Assembly (NCBI GenBank): GCA_031549685.1
Contig: JAVBPG010000026.1
Coordinates: forward strand, 1 to 52,959
DNA length: 52,959 nucleotides
Direction: 5' to 3'
From: JAITMY01 sp031549685
Lineage (GTDB): Bacteria > Bacteroidota > Bacteroidia > Bacteroidales > UBA932
Position numbers and translations under genes: made by a program. Below the pieces are notes generated by a model that did no database searches, was not told where the DNA came from, and saw only the letters and a program-made list of their open reading frames with translations. How positions within the stretch are numbered: the stretch's first letter is position 1; every line of letters starts with the position of its first letter. Below, piece by piece: positions 30,893-37,254 of the stretch.

Positions 30893-31156
30893 CTATGTAT
30901 AGTGAAACCTGCAGGACAACACCTCAACGGTTGACTCGTTGGCCAGCCGGTACACAATTCTGTGCTCCTGGCTTACTCTTCGCGACCAGCAGCCGGAAAG
31001 CTTAAATCGTAGGGCCTCGGGCTTGCCTATGCCCGTAAATGGGTGCTCCTTGATGTCGAGCAGCAGGGCGGTTATTTTTTGCTGTATCATCTTATTGCCC
31101 GATTTTTGCCAGTATTCTAAGTCGGCCACGGCCGCTTGGGTAAACACTAACTCCAT
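30893..31156 (-). CDS. yoeB: YoeB/Txe family mRNA-cleaving toxin
   Basis: An 87-residue RelE-superfamily toxin of the Txe/YoeB group. The signature HPFTGIGKPEALRFKLSGCWSRRVSQEHRIVYRL is present, with the C-terminal catalytic LSCRFHYT (His and Tyr near the end). YoeB toxins cleave mRNA on the ribosome. The start overlaps the antitoxin stop by 10 nt, the usual arrangement. Its last few codons and stop lie against the T-rich end of structured repeat copy 2, and a second, partial copy of its 3' end is at 30753-30802. Confidence 0.93.
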   Translation of the reverse strand: MELVFTQAAVADLEYWQKSGNKMIQQKITALLLDIKEHPFTGIGKPEALRFKLSGCWSRRVSQEHRIVYRLANESTVEVLSCRFHYT

Positions 31157-31404
31157 AGCTTGCCAATATCGAGCTTTACGGTCTTTCCTTGGTCAGCCTG
31201 CGCAATACTTTCGGCAATATGCGCCGCGTTGGCCGGGTTGCTCAGCTGGTACAGGGTTTCCATTATGCCGTCGTACTCCTGCGACGACATAAGCACCACA
31301 TCGCCGCCCTTGCTCCTGTGCAGAGTCAGCACCTCTCCGGATTGCACTTTTTCGAAAATCGACTTCATGTTTTGGGAGAACTCCCTTGTGCTTATTGTAT
31401 TCAT
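31147..31404 (-). CDS. yefM: Phd/YefM family antitoxin
   Basis: An 85-residue antitoxin: the N-terminal DNA-binding part is MNTISTREFSQNMKSIFEKVQSGEVLTLHRSKGGDVVLMSSQEYDGIMETLYQL, and the C-terminal part neutralises the toxin. Start at 31404 is chosen because the -7 box at 31434-31441 would place the transcription start near 31428, downstream of the alternative ATG at 31431. Upstream of the toxin and overlapping it, so it forms one operon that the antitoxin probably represses. Confidence 0.9.
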   Translation of the reverse strand: MNTISTREFSQNMKSIFEKVQSGEVLTLHRSKGGDVVLMSSQEYDGIMETLYQLSNPANAAHIAESIAQADQGKTVKLDIGKLWS

Positions 31405-31433
31405 TTGGAGTGTAGCTGTTAAATTTTGCATTA

Positions 31434-31465
31434 CAAATGTATAACAATTATCGTACAAATGCAAA
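31434..31465 (-). promoter_or_regulatory. Promoter of the yefM-yoeB operon
   Basis: Minus-strand TACATTTG (-7, 31434-31441) with TTTG (-33, 31462-31465) at a 20-nt spacing, a good fit to the Bacteroidota consensus. The -33 box falls at the edge of the duplicated ybeY-tail sequence. Confidence 0.6.
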
Positions 31466-31525
31466 TTTTTGTGCTAAAAATCGCACTTGGCCAAGTAAAA
31501 ATCTTCCCGCTCCCGCATTTTTTCC
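31461..31525 (-). pseudogene. Duplicated 3' end of ybeY
   Basis: 64 of 65 bases match 33144-33208, the 3' end of the real ybeY. It encodes the last residues MREREDFYLAKCDF and stop; the single difference (CGG for CGC) is synonymous. The fragment stops where a remnant of the structured repeat starts. Confidence 0.85.
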
Positions 31526-31557
31526 CCCGTTCGGCCGAAGGGTCGCTGAACGGAGTT
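31524..31557 (+). repeat. Structured repeat SR, deletion remnant
   Basis: CCCCGTTCGGCCGA from the left end of the unit is joined to GAACGGAG from its right end, with the two internal hairpins lost. The GAACGGAG ending is that of copy 3. Confidence 0.65.
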
Positions 31558-31558
31558 T

Positions 31559-31589
31559 AAATATCAGCCAAAACTTGTGAAAAATGGCA
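31559..31589 (+). repeat. 31-nt direct repeat, left copy
   Basis: Identical over 31 nt with 33116-33146; it begins AAATATCAGCCAAAACTTG. Together with the 65-nt ybeY-tail repeat it brackets the DUF4143 ATPase gene. Confidence 0.85.
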
Positions 31590-31609
31590 GGTTTTTGAAA
31601 AACATTTTA

Positions 31610-31617
31610 TATTTTTG
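31610..31617 (+). promoter_or_regulatory. -7 box of the DUF4143 ATPase gene
   Basis: TATTTTTG (TAnnTTTG), 42 nt before the ATG at 31659; it overlaps the left arm of the palindrome at 31612. Confidence 0.4.
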
Positions 31618-31653
31618 CCAAAACTTGATGAACAAAGCAAGTTTTGGCAAAAA
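31612..31653. promoter_or_regulatory. Operator-like palindrome before the DUF4143 ATPase gene
   Basis: TTTTTGCCAAAACTTG (31612-31627) and CAAGTTTTGGCAAAAA (31638-31653) are perfectly complementary over 16 bp around a 10-nt loop, ending 5 nt before the start codon. The half-site GCCAAAACTTG occurs a third time at 31567. It could be an operator at the transcription start or an RNA hairpin over the ribosome-binding region. Confidence 0.6.
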
Positions 31654-31658
31654 TTTTT

Positions 31659-32858
31659 ATGGTACAAAGAAGCGGATATTTAGAAACGCTAAAAGGACTT
31701 AGAGATAAGAACCTTATTAAAGTGCTAACGGGGGTTAGGCGTTGCGGAAAATCTACCGTAATGCAAATGTTTCGTGACTACCTGACGGGGGACGGCGTGG
31801 CGTCTTCGCAAATTGTTTTTTTGAACTTTGAGGATTTTGAAAATCATAAATGGCTTACCGATTTAGATGGGCTATATCATCACATTGTAAACCAGCTGGA
31901 TTTATCAAAAAAATGCTACGTTTTTCTTGACGAGGTGCAACAAGTTAATGAATTTGAGCGGCTTGTTGACGGACTTTACGTAAAGCCAAACGTTGATGTT
32001 TATGTAACGGGGTCAAACGCCCATCTCTTATCGAGCGAGCTTGGTACGCTGCTTACCGGGCGATATATTTCTATTCATATTTTGCCTTTTTCCTTTAAAG
32101 AGTATGTAAGCGCTTTTGATGACAAAAGCCGTACCGATTTGCTTTTTAATCGTTTTCTCGAAAGCGGCGGTATGCCCGGTACGCTCGAAATACGGGAGGA
32201 TTTTGTCGAAAAATACCTGCTCGATATTTACAGCAACATTTTGCAAAAAGACATTATGGTGCGAAACCGCTGGCACAAAGAAAATAACTTTGAAAACATC
32301 GTAAAATTTATGTTAGACGCCGTCGGCTCTTCGCTTTCGAGCAACAACATTGCAGGCGTGCTTAAAAACGAAGGGTATAAAATTTCGCCCCATACAGTCG
32401 AAAATTATTTGCAAGCGCTTACCGAATCGTACCTGTTTTACAAAGTGCCACGATACGATATAAAAGGGAAAAATATACTTCGCACCCTGGAAAAATACTA
32501 CGCGGTTGACTTGGGTTTTAAGCAAGCGCTGCTTGGTAAATCGCACCAAGCTGATTTTGGGCACAAGTTGGAAAACGTTGTGTATTTGGAGCTGCTAAGG
32601 CGCAACCGGCAAGTTTATATTGGCAAAGCCGACCGCATGGAGATGGACTTTGTGGTAATGAACAACAACGGAGATTGGGAGTATGTACAAGTGGCGTGGA
32701 CGGCAAAGGAGGAGAGCACTTTCATGCGGGAAATGCGCCCTTTTGAGGTAATAAAAGATTTCAACCGCCGAATTCTACTTACCACCGATGTTGAGCCCAT
32801 GGTAACCTACAAAGGAATACAAAAAATTAATGTAATTGATTGGTTGTTTGAAAAATAG
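31659..32858 (+). CDS. DUF4143 AAA ATPase
   Basis: A 399-residue AAA-type ATPase of the large ATPase/DUF4143 family common in Bacteroidota. Walker A GVRRCGKST is at residues 25-33, Walker B YVFLDEVQQV at about 85, and the sensor VTGSNAHLLSSELGTLLTGRY follows. The C-terminal DUF4143 domain (from about 190) has a PD-(D/E)XK-like nuclease fold in the family (RNRQVYIGKADRMEMDFVV). The biological role is unknown; such genes are numerous and mobile. ATG at 31659 is chosen over the upstream TTG. It sits within 65-nt direct repeats of ybeY tail and is followed by structured repeat copy 3. Confidence 0.9.
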   Translation: MVQRSGYLETLKGLRDKNLIKVLTGVRRCGKSTVMQMFRDYLTGDGVASSQIVFLNFEDFENHKWLTDLDGLYHHIVNQLDLSKKCYVFLDEVQQVNEFERLVDGLYVKPNVDVYVTGSNAHLLSSELGTLLTGRYISIHILPFSFKEYVSAFDDKSRTDLLFNRFLESGGMPGTLEIREDFVEKYLLDIYSNILQKDIMVRNRWHKENNFENIVKFMLDAVGSSLSSNNIAGVLKNEGYKISPHTVENYLQALTESYLFYKVPRYDIKGKNILRTLEKYYAVDLGFKQALLGKSHQADFGHKLENVVYLELLRRNRQVYIGKADRMEMDFVVMNNNGDWEYVQVAWTAKEESTFMREMRPFEVIKDFNRRILLTTDVEPMVTYKGIQKINVIDWLFEK

Positions 32859-32864
32859 GGGATA

Positions 32865-32945
32865 CCCCGGTTCGGCCTAGGCTTTCGCCCCGGCCGTTTT
32901 ATTTTTGCAGGCTGAGCCTGCTTACGCGCGGGGCGTGGCCGAACG
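32865..32945 (+). repeat. Structured repeat SR, copy 3
   Basis: Outer GTTCGGCC/GGCCGAAC pairs; hairpin 1 CCTAGGC-TTTC-GCCCCGG has a mismatched lower stem, and hairpin 2 is GCAGGC-TGA-GCCTGC. It starts 6 nt after the ATPase stop and lacks the T-run of copies 1 and 2, ending GAACGGAG. Confidence 0.78.
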
Positions 32946-32969
32946 GAGACGGATGCCAAACTCAGAACT

Positions 32970-33053
32970 TTGTCATTGCGGGCTTGACCCGCAATCCCCC
33001 GATAGAGATTGCCTTGTGGCAGGAGATTGCGGGTCAAGCCCGCAATGACAAAG
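32970..33053. repeat. Repeat family R1, full inverted pair
   Basis: TTGTCATTGCGGGCTTGACC on the left and GGGTCAAGCCCGCAATGACA on the right enclose about 25 nt. A further small hairpin CCCTCGG/CCGAGGG follows at 33069-33105. Confidence 0.85.
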
Positions 33054-33115
33054 CGGATGAGGCGAGAGCCCTCGGACGAGCAAGAGCAGAATCCTTGACC
33101 GAGGGGGAAGTAAAA

Positions 33116-33146
33116 AAATATCAGCCAAAACTTGTGAAAAATGGCA
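33116..33146 (+). repeat. 31-nt direct repeat, right copy
   Basis: Identical to 31559-31589. It runs directly into the true 3' end of ybeY. Confidence 0.85.
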
Positions 33147-33156
33147 AATTTTTGTG

Positions 33157-33573
33157 CTAAAAATCGCACTTGGCCAAGTAAAAATCTTCGCGCTCCCGCA
33201 TTTTTTCCTTTTCGGATTTTGTGGCATCGCCGTAACCGCATAAATGCAGTACGCCGTGAAGCATTACACGGTGCAGCTCGTTTTCAAACGAGGCTCCATA
33301 CTCCCCGGCATTTTCGGCCACCGTGTCAACGCTTATAAAAACATCGCCGGAAACGACCGGCGGCTCGGAGTAATCGAAGGTGATAACGTCGGTAAAGTAG
33401 TCGTGCTTAAGGTAGGTTTTGTTGACCGAAAGAAGGTACTCGTCGCTGCAAAAAATGAAGCTAACATCGCCCGGGGTTTTGCCCTCGGCGGCAACAGCTA
33501 ATTTAATCCAGGCCTTTAGCTTTTGGCGGTTGGCCAGCTTAAAGGGAATATTTTCGATGTGGAAGGTTATCAT
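33157..33573 (-). CDS. ybeY: rRNA maturation RNase YbeY
   Basis: Zinc-dependent endoribonuclease acting in 16S rRNA maturation and ribosome quality control. The 138 residues include the strand DVITFDYSEPPVVSGDVFIS and the metal-binding helix HRVMLHGVLHLCGYGD. The common HGxLHLxGYDH ends in histidine; here the third ligand position appears to be Asp (GYGD), a change I believe is seen in other Bacteroidota. It is the last gene of the long minus-strand operon, 18 nt after the EnvC-like gene. Its 3' end was copied to 31461-31525. Confidence 0.93.
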   Translation of the reverse strand: MITFHIENIPFKLANRQKLKAWIKLAVAAEGKTPGDVSFIFCSDEYLLSVNKTYLKHDYFTDVITFDYSEPPVVSGDVFISVDTVAENAGEYGASFENELHRVMLHGVLHLCGYGDATKSEKEKMREREDFYLAKCDF

Positions 33574-33591
33574 GGCTGCTTTGCAAAAATC

Positions 33592-34803
33592 TTAATCCGC
33601 CAGCCACAGCTCAGGGTCGAGCTTAGTCATTTGCCGCCACAGCTCGAAGTGCAAAATGGCCCTGTCGCTATCGGAGGCAACGGCAACCAAACCAAGTACT
33701 TGCTGCGCCCGTATTTCGTCGCCCGCCTTTACGGTAATGGATTTAAGGTGCGTGTAAATGGTGTAGTACAGGCCGTGCTGCACCAGCACGTTGGTTACCT
33801 CACCCGTTGAAAACACCCTGCGCACCGTACCGTCGGCCACCACCATAACGGGCGCGCCATCGGTGGTGGAAATGTCTATGCCGTTGCTATTTACCTTAAT
33901 CCCCTTCAGCACAGGATGATCGTAAACGCCAAAGCGGGTAACGATAACGCCTTTGGATACCGGCATGGGCAGCCTACCGCGCATTTTTTCGAACTTGGTG
34001 TTGCCCACCACCTCGGCCTCGGCCATTTTAGCGGCAGCGGCCTTGCTTTTTTTGGCGGCCTCGCGCCGGCGCGCTTCCTCGCGGCGCGCCTCTTCGGCAA
34101 TGGCGTCCTCAATTTGCTTGTTGAGCTTGGTGGCCTGCGCCCGCTTCTTGTCCAAGTCCTTTTTCAGCTCCTTCTCCTTGGTTTTCAGCCTGCTTAGCGT
34201 CAACTGATACTGCTTTTCCTCGGCGTTGAGGGCGAGCAGCTCCTTGGTTTTTTGCTTAAACAGATACTCCTGCTCCGCCTTCTTTTCCCTCAAATCAAGC
34301 AGCTTGTGGTTTATGGTATCGCTCTGCCGCGTTATTTGATTGGCCTGGTTGATGCGGTGCTCGGAGTAGGCGCGCAGGTAGCTCAGGCGGCGGTAGGCCT
34401 GGTTCAAATCCTCGGCGGCCAGCACGTACATGAGCTGCGTGTAGGCGTTGCGGTTGCGGTAGGCAAAGTTGACCATTTTGGCGTAGTTCTCCTTGAGCTC
34501 GCCCAGGTCGTCGTAAAGCCGGGCCACCTGCTTTTGCTTTTCGGCAATTTCGGCGGCCAGCAACGTCAGTTGGTTATCTATACTATTTATCAGCCGCTTA
34601 CGCGAAACAATGTTGGTGTGAATGAGGTTAAGGTTGTCGAGGTTGACCTTTTGCGCCGAGAGCGTTTTGTTGATAAGCGTGTTGGTGTAGGCAATATCCT
34701 TTTCCACCTGCTTTTTTTGCTGCTCCAGCTTTTTCACCGAGGAGCTCTGCGCCGCCAGCCCGAGGCTCGACAAAAGCAATATGAGTATAAAAATGTTGCG
34801 CAT
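33592..34803 (-). CDS. EnvC-like murein hydrolase activator (coiled coil + degenerate M23)
   Basis: A secreted 403-residue protein. After the signal peptide (about 1-18, ending LAAQS) comes a long coiled coil (about 20-270; KKLEQQKKQVEKDIAYTNTL onward) and a C-terminal LytM/M23 domain. The zinc ligands are not intact: the usual HxxGxD begins NSNGID and the HxH is ILHFEL, so the first His of each motif is lost. That fits the EnvC/NlpD class, which activates amidases rather than cutting peptidoglycan itself. It acts in the periplasm during cell separation. Neighbours: the TPR gene upstream and ybeY downstream, in one operon. Confidence 0.88.
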   Translation of the reverse strand: MRNIFILILLLSSLGLAAQSSSVKKLEQQKKQVEKDIAYTNTLINKTLSAQKVNLDNLNLIHTNIVSRKRLINSIDNQLTLLAAEIAEKQKQVARLYDDLGELKENYAKMVNFAYRNRNAYTQLMYVLAAEDLNQAYRRLSYLRAYSEHRINQANQITRQSDTINHKLLDLREKKAEQEYLFKQKTKELLALNAEEKQYQLTLSRLKTKEKELKKDLDKKRAQATKLNKQIEDAIAEEARREEARRREAAKKSKAAAAKMAEAEVVGNTKFEKMRGRLPMPVSKGVIVTRFGVYDHPVLKGIKVNSNGIDISTTDGAPVMVVADGTVRRVFSTGEVTNVLVQHGLYYTIYTHLKSITVKAGDEIRAQQVLGLVAVASDSDRAILHFELWRQMTKLDPELWLAD

Positions 34804-34857
34804 GTGCAGTTTAAAAATCCTTTTTCAAGCCACAAAGTTACCTAAATTGACTTCCCG

Positions 34858-36663
34858 CTACTCCTTTCGCTTCAACTTTTCGAGCAGCTCGGGCGACTTG
34901 TTACCCTTTTCGCGGGCGCGCTCCCAGTAGATGTGCGCGTTGCTTAACTCCTTGAGTGCGTGCAGCACATCGCCGTAGTGCTCCAAAATTACGGGCTCCT
35001 CGTTACCGCCGTTGACCATGGCGCGCTGAAATATTTTTTTCGCCTCGGCGTAGTCGCCCATTTCGTACAAAATCCAGCCGTAGGTGTCGAGGTAGGTGGC
35101 GTTGTCGGGCTCGGCCTCAACGGCCGCCTTGCTCATGGCCAGCGCCTTCTTCAGCTTGGTTTTGCGCAGGCTGAGGTAGTAGGCGTAGTTGTTGAGCACC
35201 AAAATGTTGTTGGGCTGCAACTTGAGCGAGCGCGTAAAGTATTTGTCGGCCTTTGAGTACTCCTTTTGAATAAAAAAGGCATCGCCCAGCGAGGCGTACA
35301 GCTGCGCGCAAAACGCGGTGTCGGATGTGCCGGCCGCCCGCTCGGCCTGCTGCCAAAAGCGGATGGCCTCGCCGTAGTTTTTTTGCTGAAAGTAGGCCAA
35401 GCCCTTGAAGTAAAACGGACGGTACTGGTTGGGGAAAATGCCGGCATAGGTGTCGGCCTCGGTCAACACGTTGGCCCACGCCTGCGCCGAGATGAGGAGG
35501 TCGAAAAACAGGCTCCAGCCCTCGTAGTAGGCCACCGACTCCAGGGCGTACCCCGCAAAAAATTTCGACGCCTGCTTGTTTTTTATCACGTCGAGCAGGT
35601 AGGCATCGTAGGCGCCGCGCTCGGTCATTAGCTTGAGCGTACCGATGGCCCTGTTGACGCGCTGCGTTTGAATCAAAAACTTGGAGTAGGTCAGCTCCAC
35701 GGCGTAGCTGTAGGGCACGCGCGCCAGGGAGTACAGCGAGTCGATGGTGGTGACGTAGCTCTGCTCAATGGCCGGAAATTGGAGCAAAAACTCCAGCATT
35801 TGCAGCTTGGTAATGGCCGGCATGGCCTTGCTTGAAAACAGGCTGTGCAGCGTTGCAAAGTAGCTATCGAAGTCGGACACGCGGCGATAGTAGTCCGACA
35901 TACCAAGCAGGTATTTTACGGAGGTCGAGTCCAGCGTTTTGGCGCTGCCCATAGCCTTGAGCGAAAGCGAGTCGGCGCCATCGGCGCCGTACAGCTCGGC
36001 CAGCAGCAGCCAGTGCTGCTGCTCCGAGGGGTACATCTCGGTAAGCGTTTTGGCCTCCGCAATGGCCTCCTTTACCTTGCCCTGCTTGAACAAAAATCCC
36101 TGCTTGGAAAATAGGCTTACCTCGTCCACGCCGAAGTTTTGCTGGTATAGCGCTATGGTTTTCACGCCCTTATCGTACTCGCCCTGCTTGTCGTAAATAA
36201 GCAGCAGCTCGCCGTACGCCTCCTGCAGCTTGGGGTTGAGGGCAAGCGTTTTTTCGTAGTACGAGGCCGCCAGCTCCAGCTTACCGGCAAGCGCCAGCAG
36301 CTGCGCCAGGCGTAGGGAGTACCACACGTTGGCCGTATCGAGCACGTAGGCCGAGCGGGAGTACGACAGCGCCTCGTCCAGCTGCTTGCCGGCAGCCGCA
36401 AGGCTTGCCAACTCGTAGTAGCAGGCATCGCAGTAGGGGTCGGATTTTATGGCGCGCCTGAAGCAGTAAGCGGCGTTGTCAATATCGCCAAAAGTGGCGC
36501 GCTTTTTACCCTCGTGAAAGAAGTAGATTTGCTCCTGCCGCTTGCGCTCCGACACGGGCTTGCGCTCGCCCGTGGGCGCCACCGGCTCCGTTTTTTTGGC
36601 AAAAGCCGTAGGCGCAACCAGCATCAGCGGTGCAAAAAGTAGTATGTAAAAATATTTTTTCAA
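34858..36663 (-). CDS. Tetratricopeptide repeat protein, secreted
   Basis: A 601-residue protein with a signal peptide (YFYILLFAPLMLVAPTAFAK) and at least eight TPR-like helical pairs (for example AAYCFRRAIKSDPYCDACYYELA, AASYYEKTLALNPKLQEAYGELL, ADKYFTRSLKLQPNNILVLNNYAYYL). It probably works as a periplasmic scaffold; partner unknown. In many Bacteroidota a DUF4292 lipoprotein gene stands between this gene and the M23 gene; here the gap is only 54 bp, so that gene is absent. It lies in the operon pnpla-flippase-dut-TPR-envC-ybeY. Confidence 0.85.
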   Translation of the reverse strand: MKKYFYILLFAPLMLVAPTAFAKKTEPVAPTGERKPVSERKRQEQIYFFHEGKKRATFGDIDNAAYCFRRAIKSDPYCDACYYELASLAAAGKQLDEALSYSRSAYVLDTANVWYSLRLAQLLALAGKLELAASYYEKTLALNPKLQEAYGELLLIYDKQGEYDKGVKTIALYQQNFGVDEVSLFSKQGFLFKQGKVKEAIAEAKTLTEMYPSEQQHWLLLAELYGADGADSLSLKAMGSAKTLDSTSVKYLLGMSDYYRRVSDFDSYFATLHSLFSSKAMPAITKLQMLEFLLQFPAIEQSYVTTIDSLYSLARVPYSYAVELTYSKFLIQTQRVNRAIGTLKLMTERGAYDAYLLDVIKNKQASKFFAGYALESVAYYEGWSLFFDLLISAQAWANVLTEADTYAGIFPNQYRPFYFKGLAYFQQKNYGEAIRFWQQAERAAGTSDTAFCAQLYASLGDAFFIQKEYSKADKYFTRSLKLQPNNILVLNNYAYYLSLRKTKLKKALAMSKAAVEAEPDNATYLDTYGWILYEMGDYAEAKKIFQRAMVNGGNEEPVILEHYGDVLHALKELSNAHIYWERAREKGNKSPELLEKLKRKE

Positions 36664-36743
36664 CTGAATTTTTTTGAGGTTGAAATTGCTGTGCTAAAAA
36701 CTACAGGTTGTGCGAACCGGAGATTGCCCCCGTCCCGAACCAT

Positions 36744-36776
36744 ATCATTGCGAGGAGGAACGACAAAGCAACTTCC
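36744..36776. repeat. Repeat family R2, single arm
   Basis: ATCATTGCGAGGAGGAACGA followed by CAAAGCAACTTCC: one arm without its partner, in the dut-TPR gap. Confidence 0.65.
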
Positions 36777-36805
36777 ATCCCCCATCCCTTCTAAATCTTT
36801 AAACT

Positions 36806-37240
36806 CTAATGCCTTCCCGTATGCCCAAAGCCTCCGGCGCCGCGCTCCGTTTCGCTCAGCTCGTCCACCGGCTGCCAGGCCACGCGCTCAAAGCGCGCCA
36901 CCACCATTTGCGCAAGGCGCTCGCCGGGCTTAAGCGTGAACACCTCGGTGGAAATGTTGGCCAGCGCCACCTTTATCTCGCCGCGGTAGTCGGGGTCGAT
37001 GGTGCCGGGCGCGTTGGCCACGGTAATGCCAAACTTGGAGGCCATGCCGCTGCGCGGACGGATCTGCGCCTCGTAGCCATCGGGCAGCTCAATAAAAATG
37101 CCCGTGGGCACCAGCACGCGCTGGTGCGGCGGTATCAGCATATCCTCGGTAATGTTGGCCTTGAGGTCAAGCCCCGCCGACAGCTCGGTGGCGTACTGCG
37201 GCAGCTCAAAGGCCGAGCGGTTAACGACTTTTACGTTCAT
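36806..37240 (-). CDS. dut: dUTP diphosphatase
   Basis: Hydrolyses dUTP to dUMP and pyrophosphate, keeping uracil out of DNA and supplying thymidylate synthesis. All five trimer motifs are visible in 144 residues: AGLDLKA, RPRSGMASK, GTIDPDYRGEI, KPGERLAQMVV and the C-terminal RGAGGFGHTGRH. It begins 14 nt after the flippase gene stop. Function is certain from motifs; its place in an envelope operon is a chromosomal habit of the phylum. Confidence 0.95.
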   Translation of the reverse strand: MNVKVVNRSAFELPQYATELSAGLDLKANITEDMLIPPHQRVLVPTGIFIELPDGYEAQIRPRSGMASKFGITVANAPGTIDPDYRGEIKVALANISTEVFTLKPGERLAQMVVARFERVAWQPVDELSETERGAGGFGHTGRH

Positions 37241-37254
37241 GTATGATTGACGAT

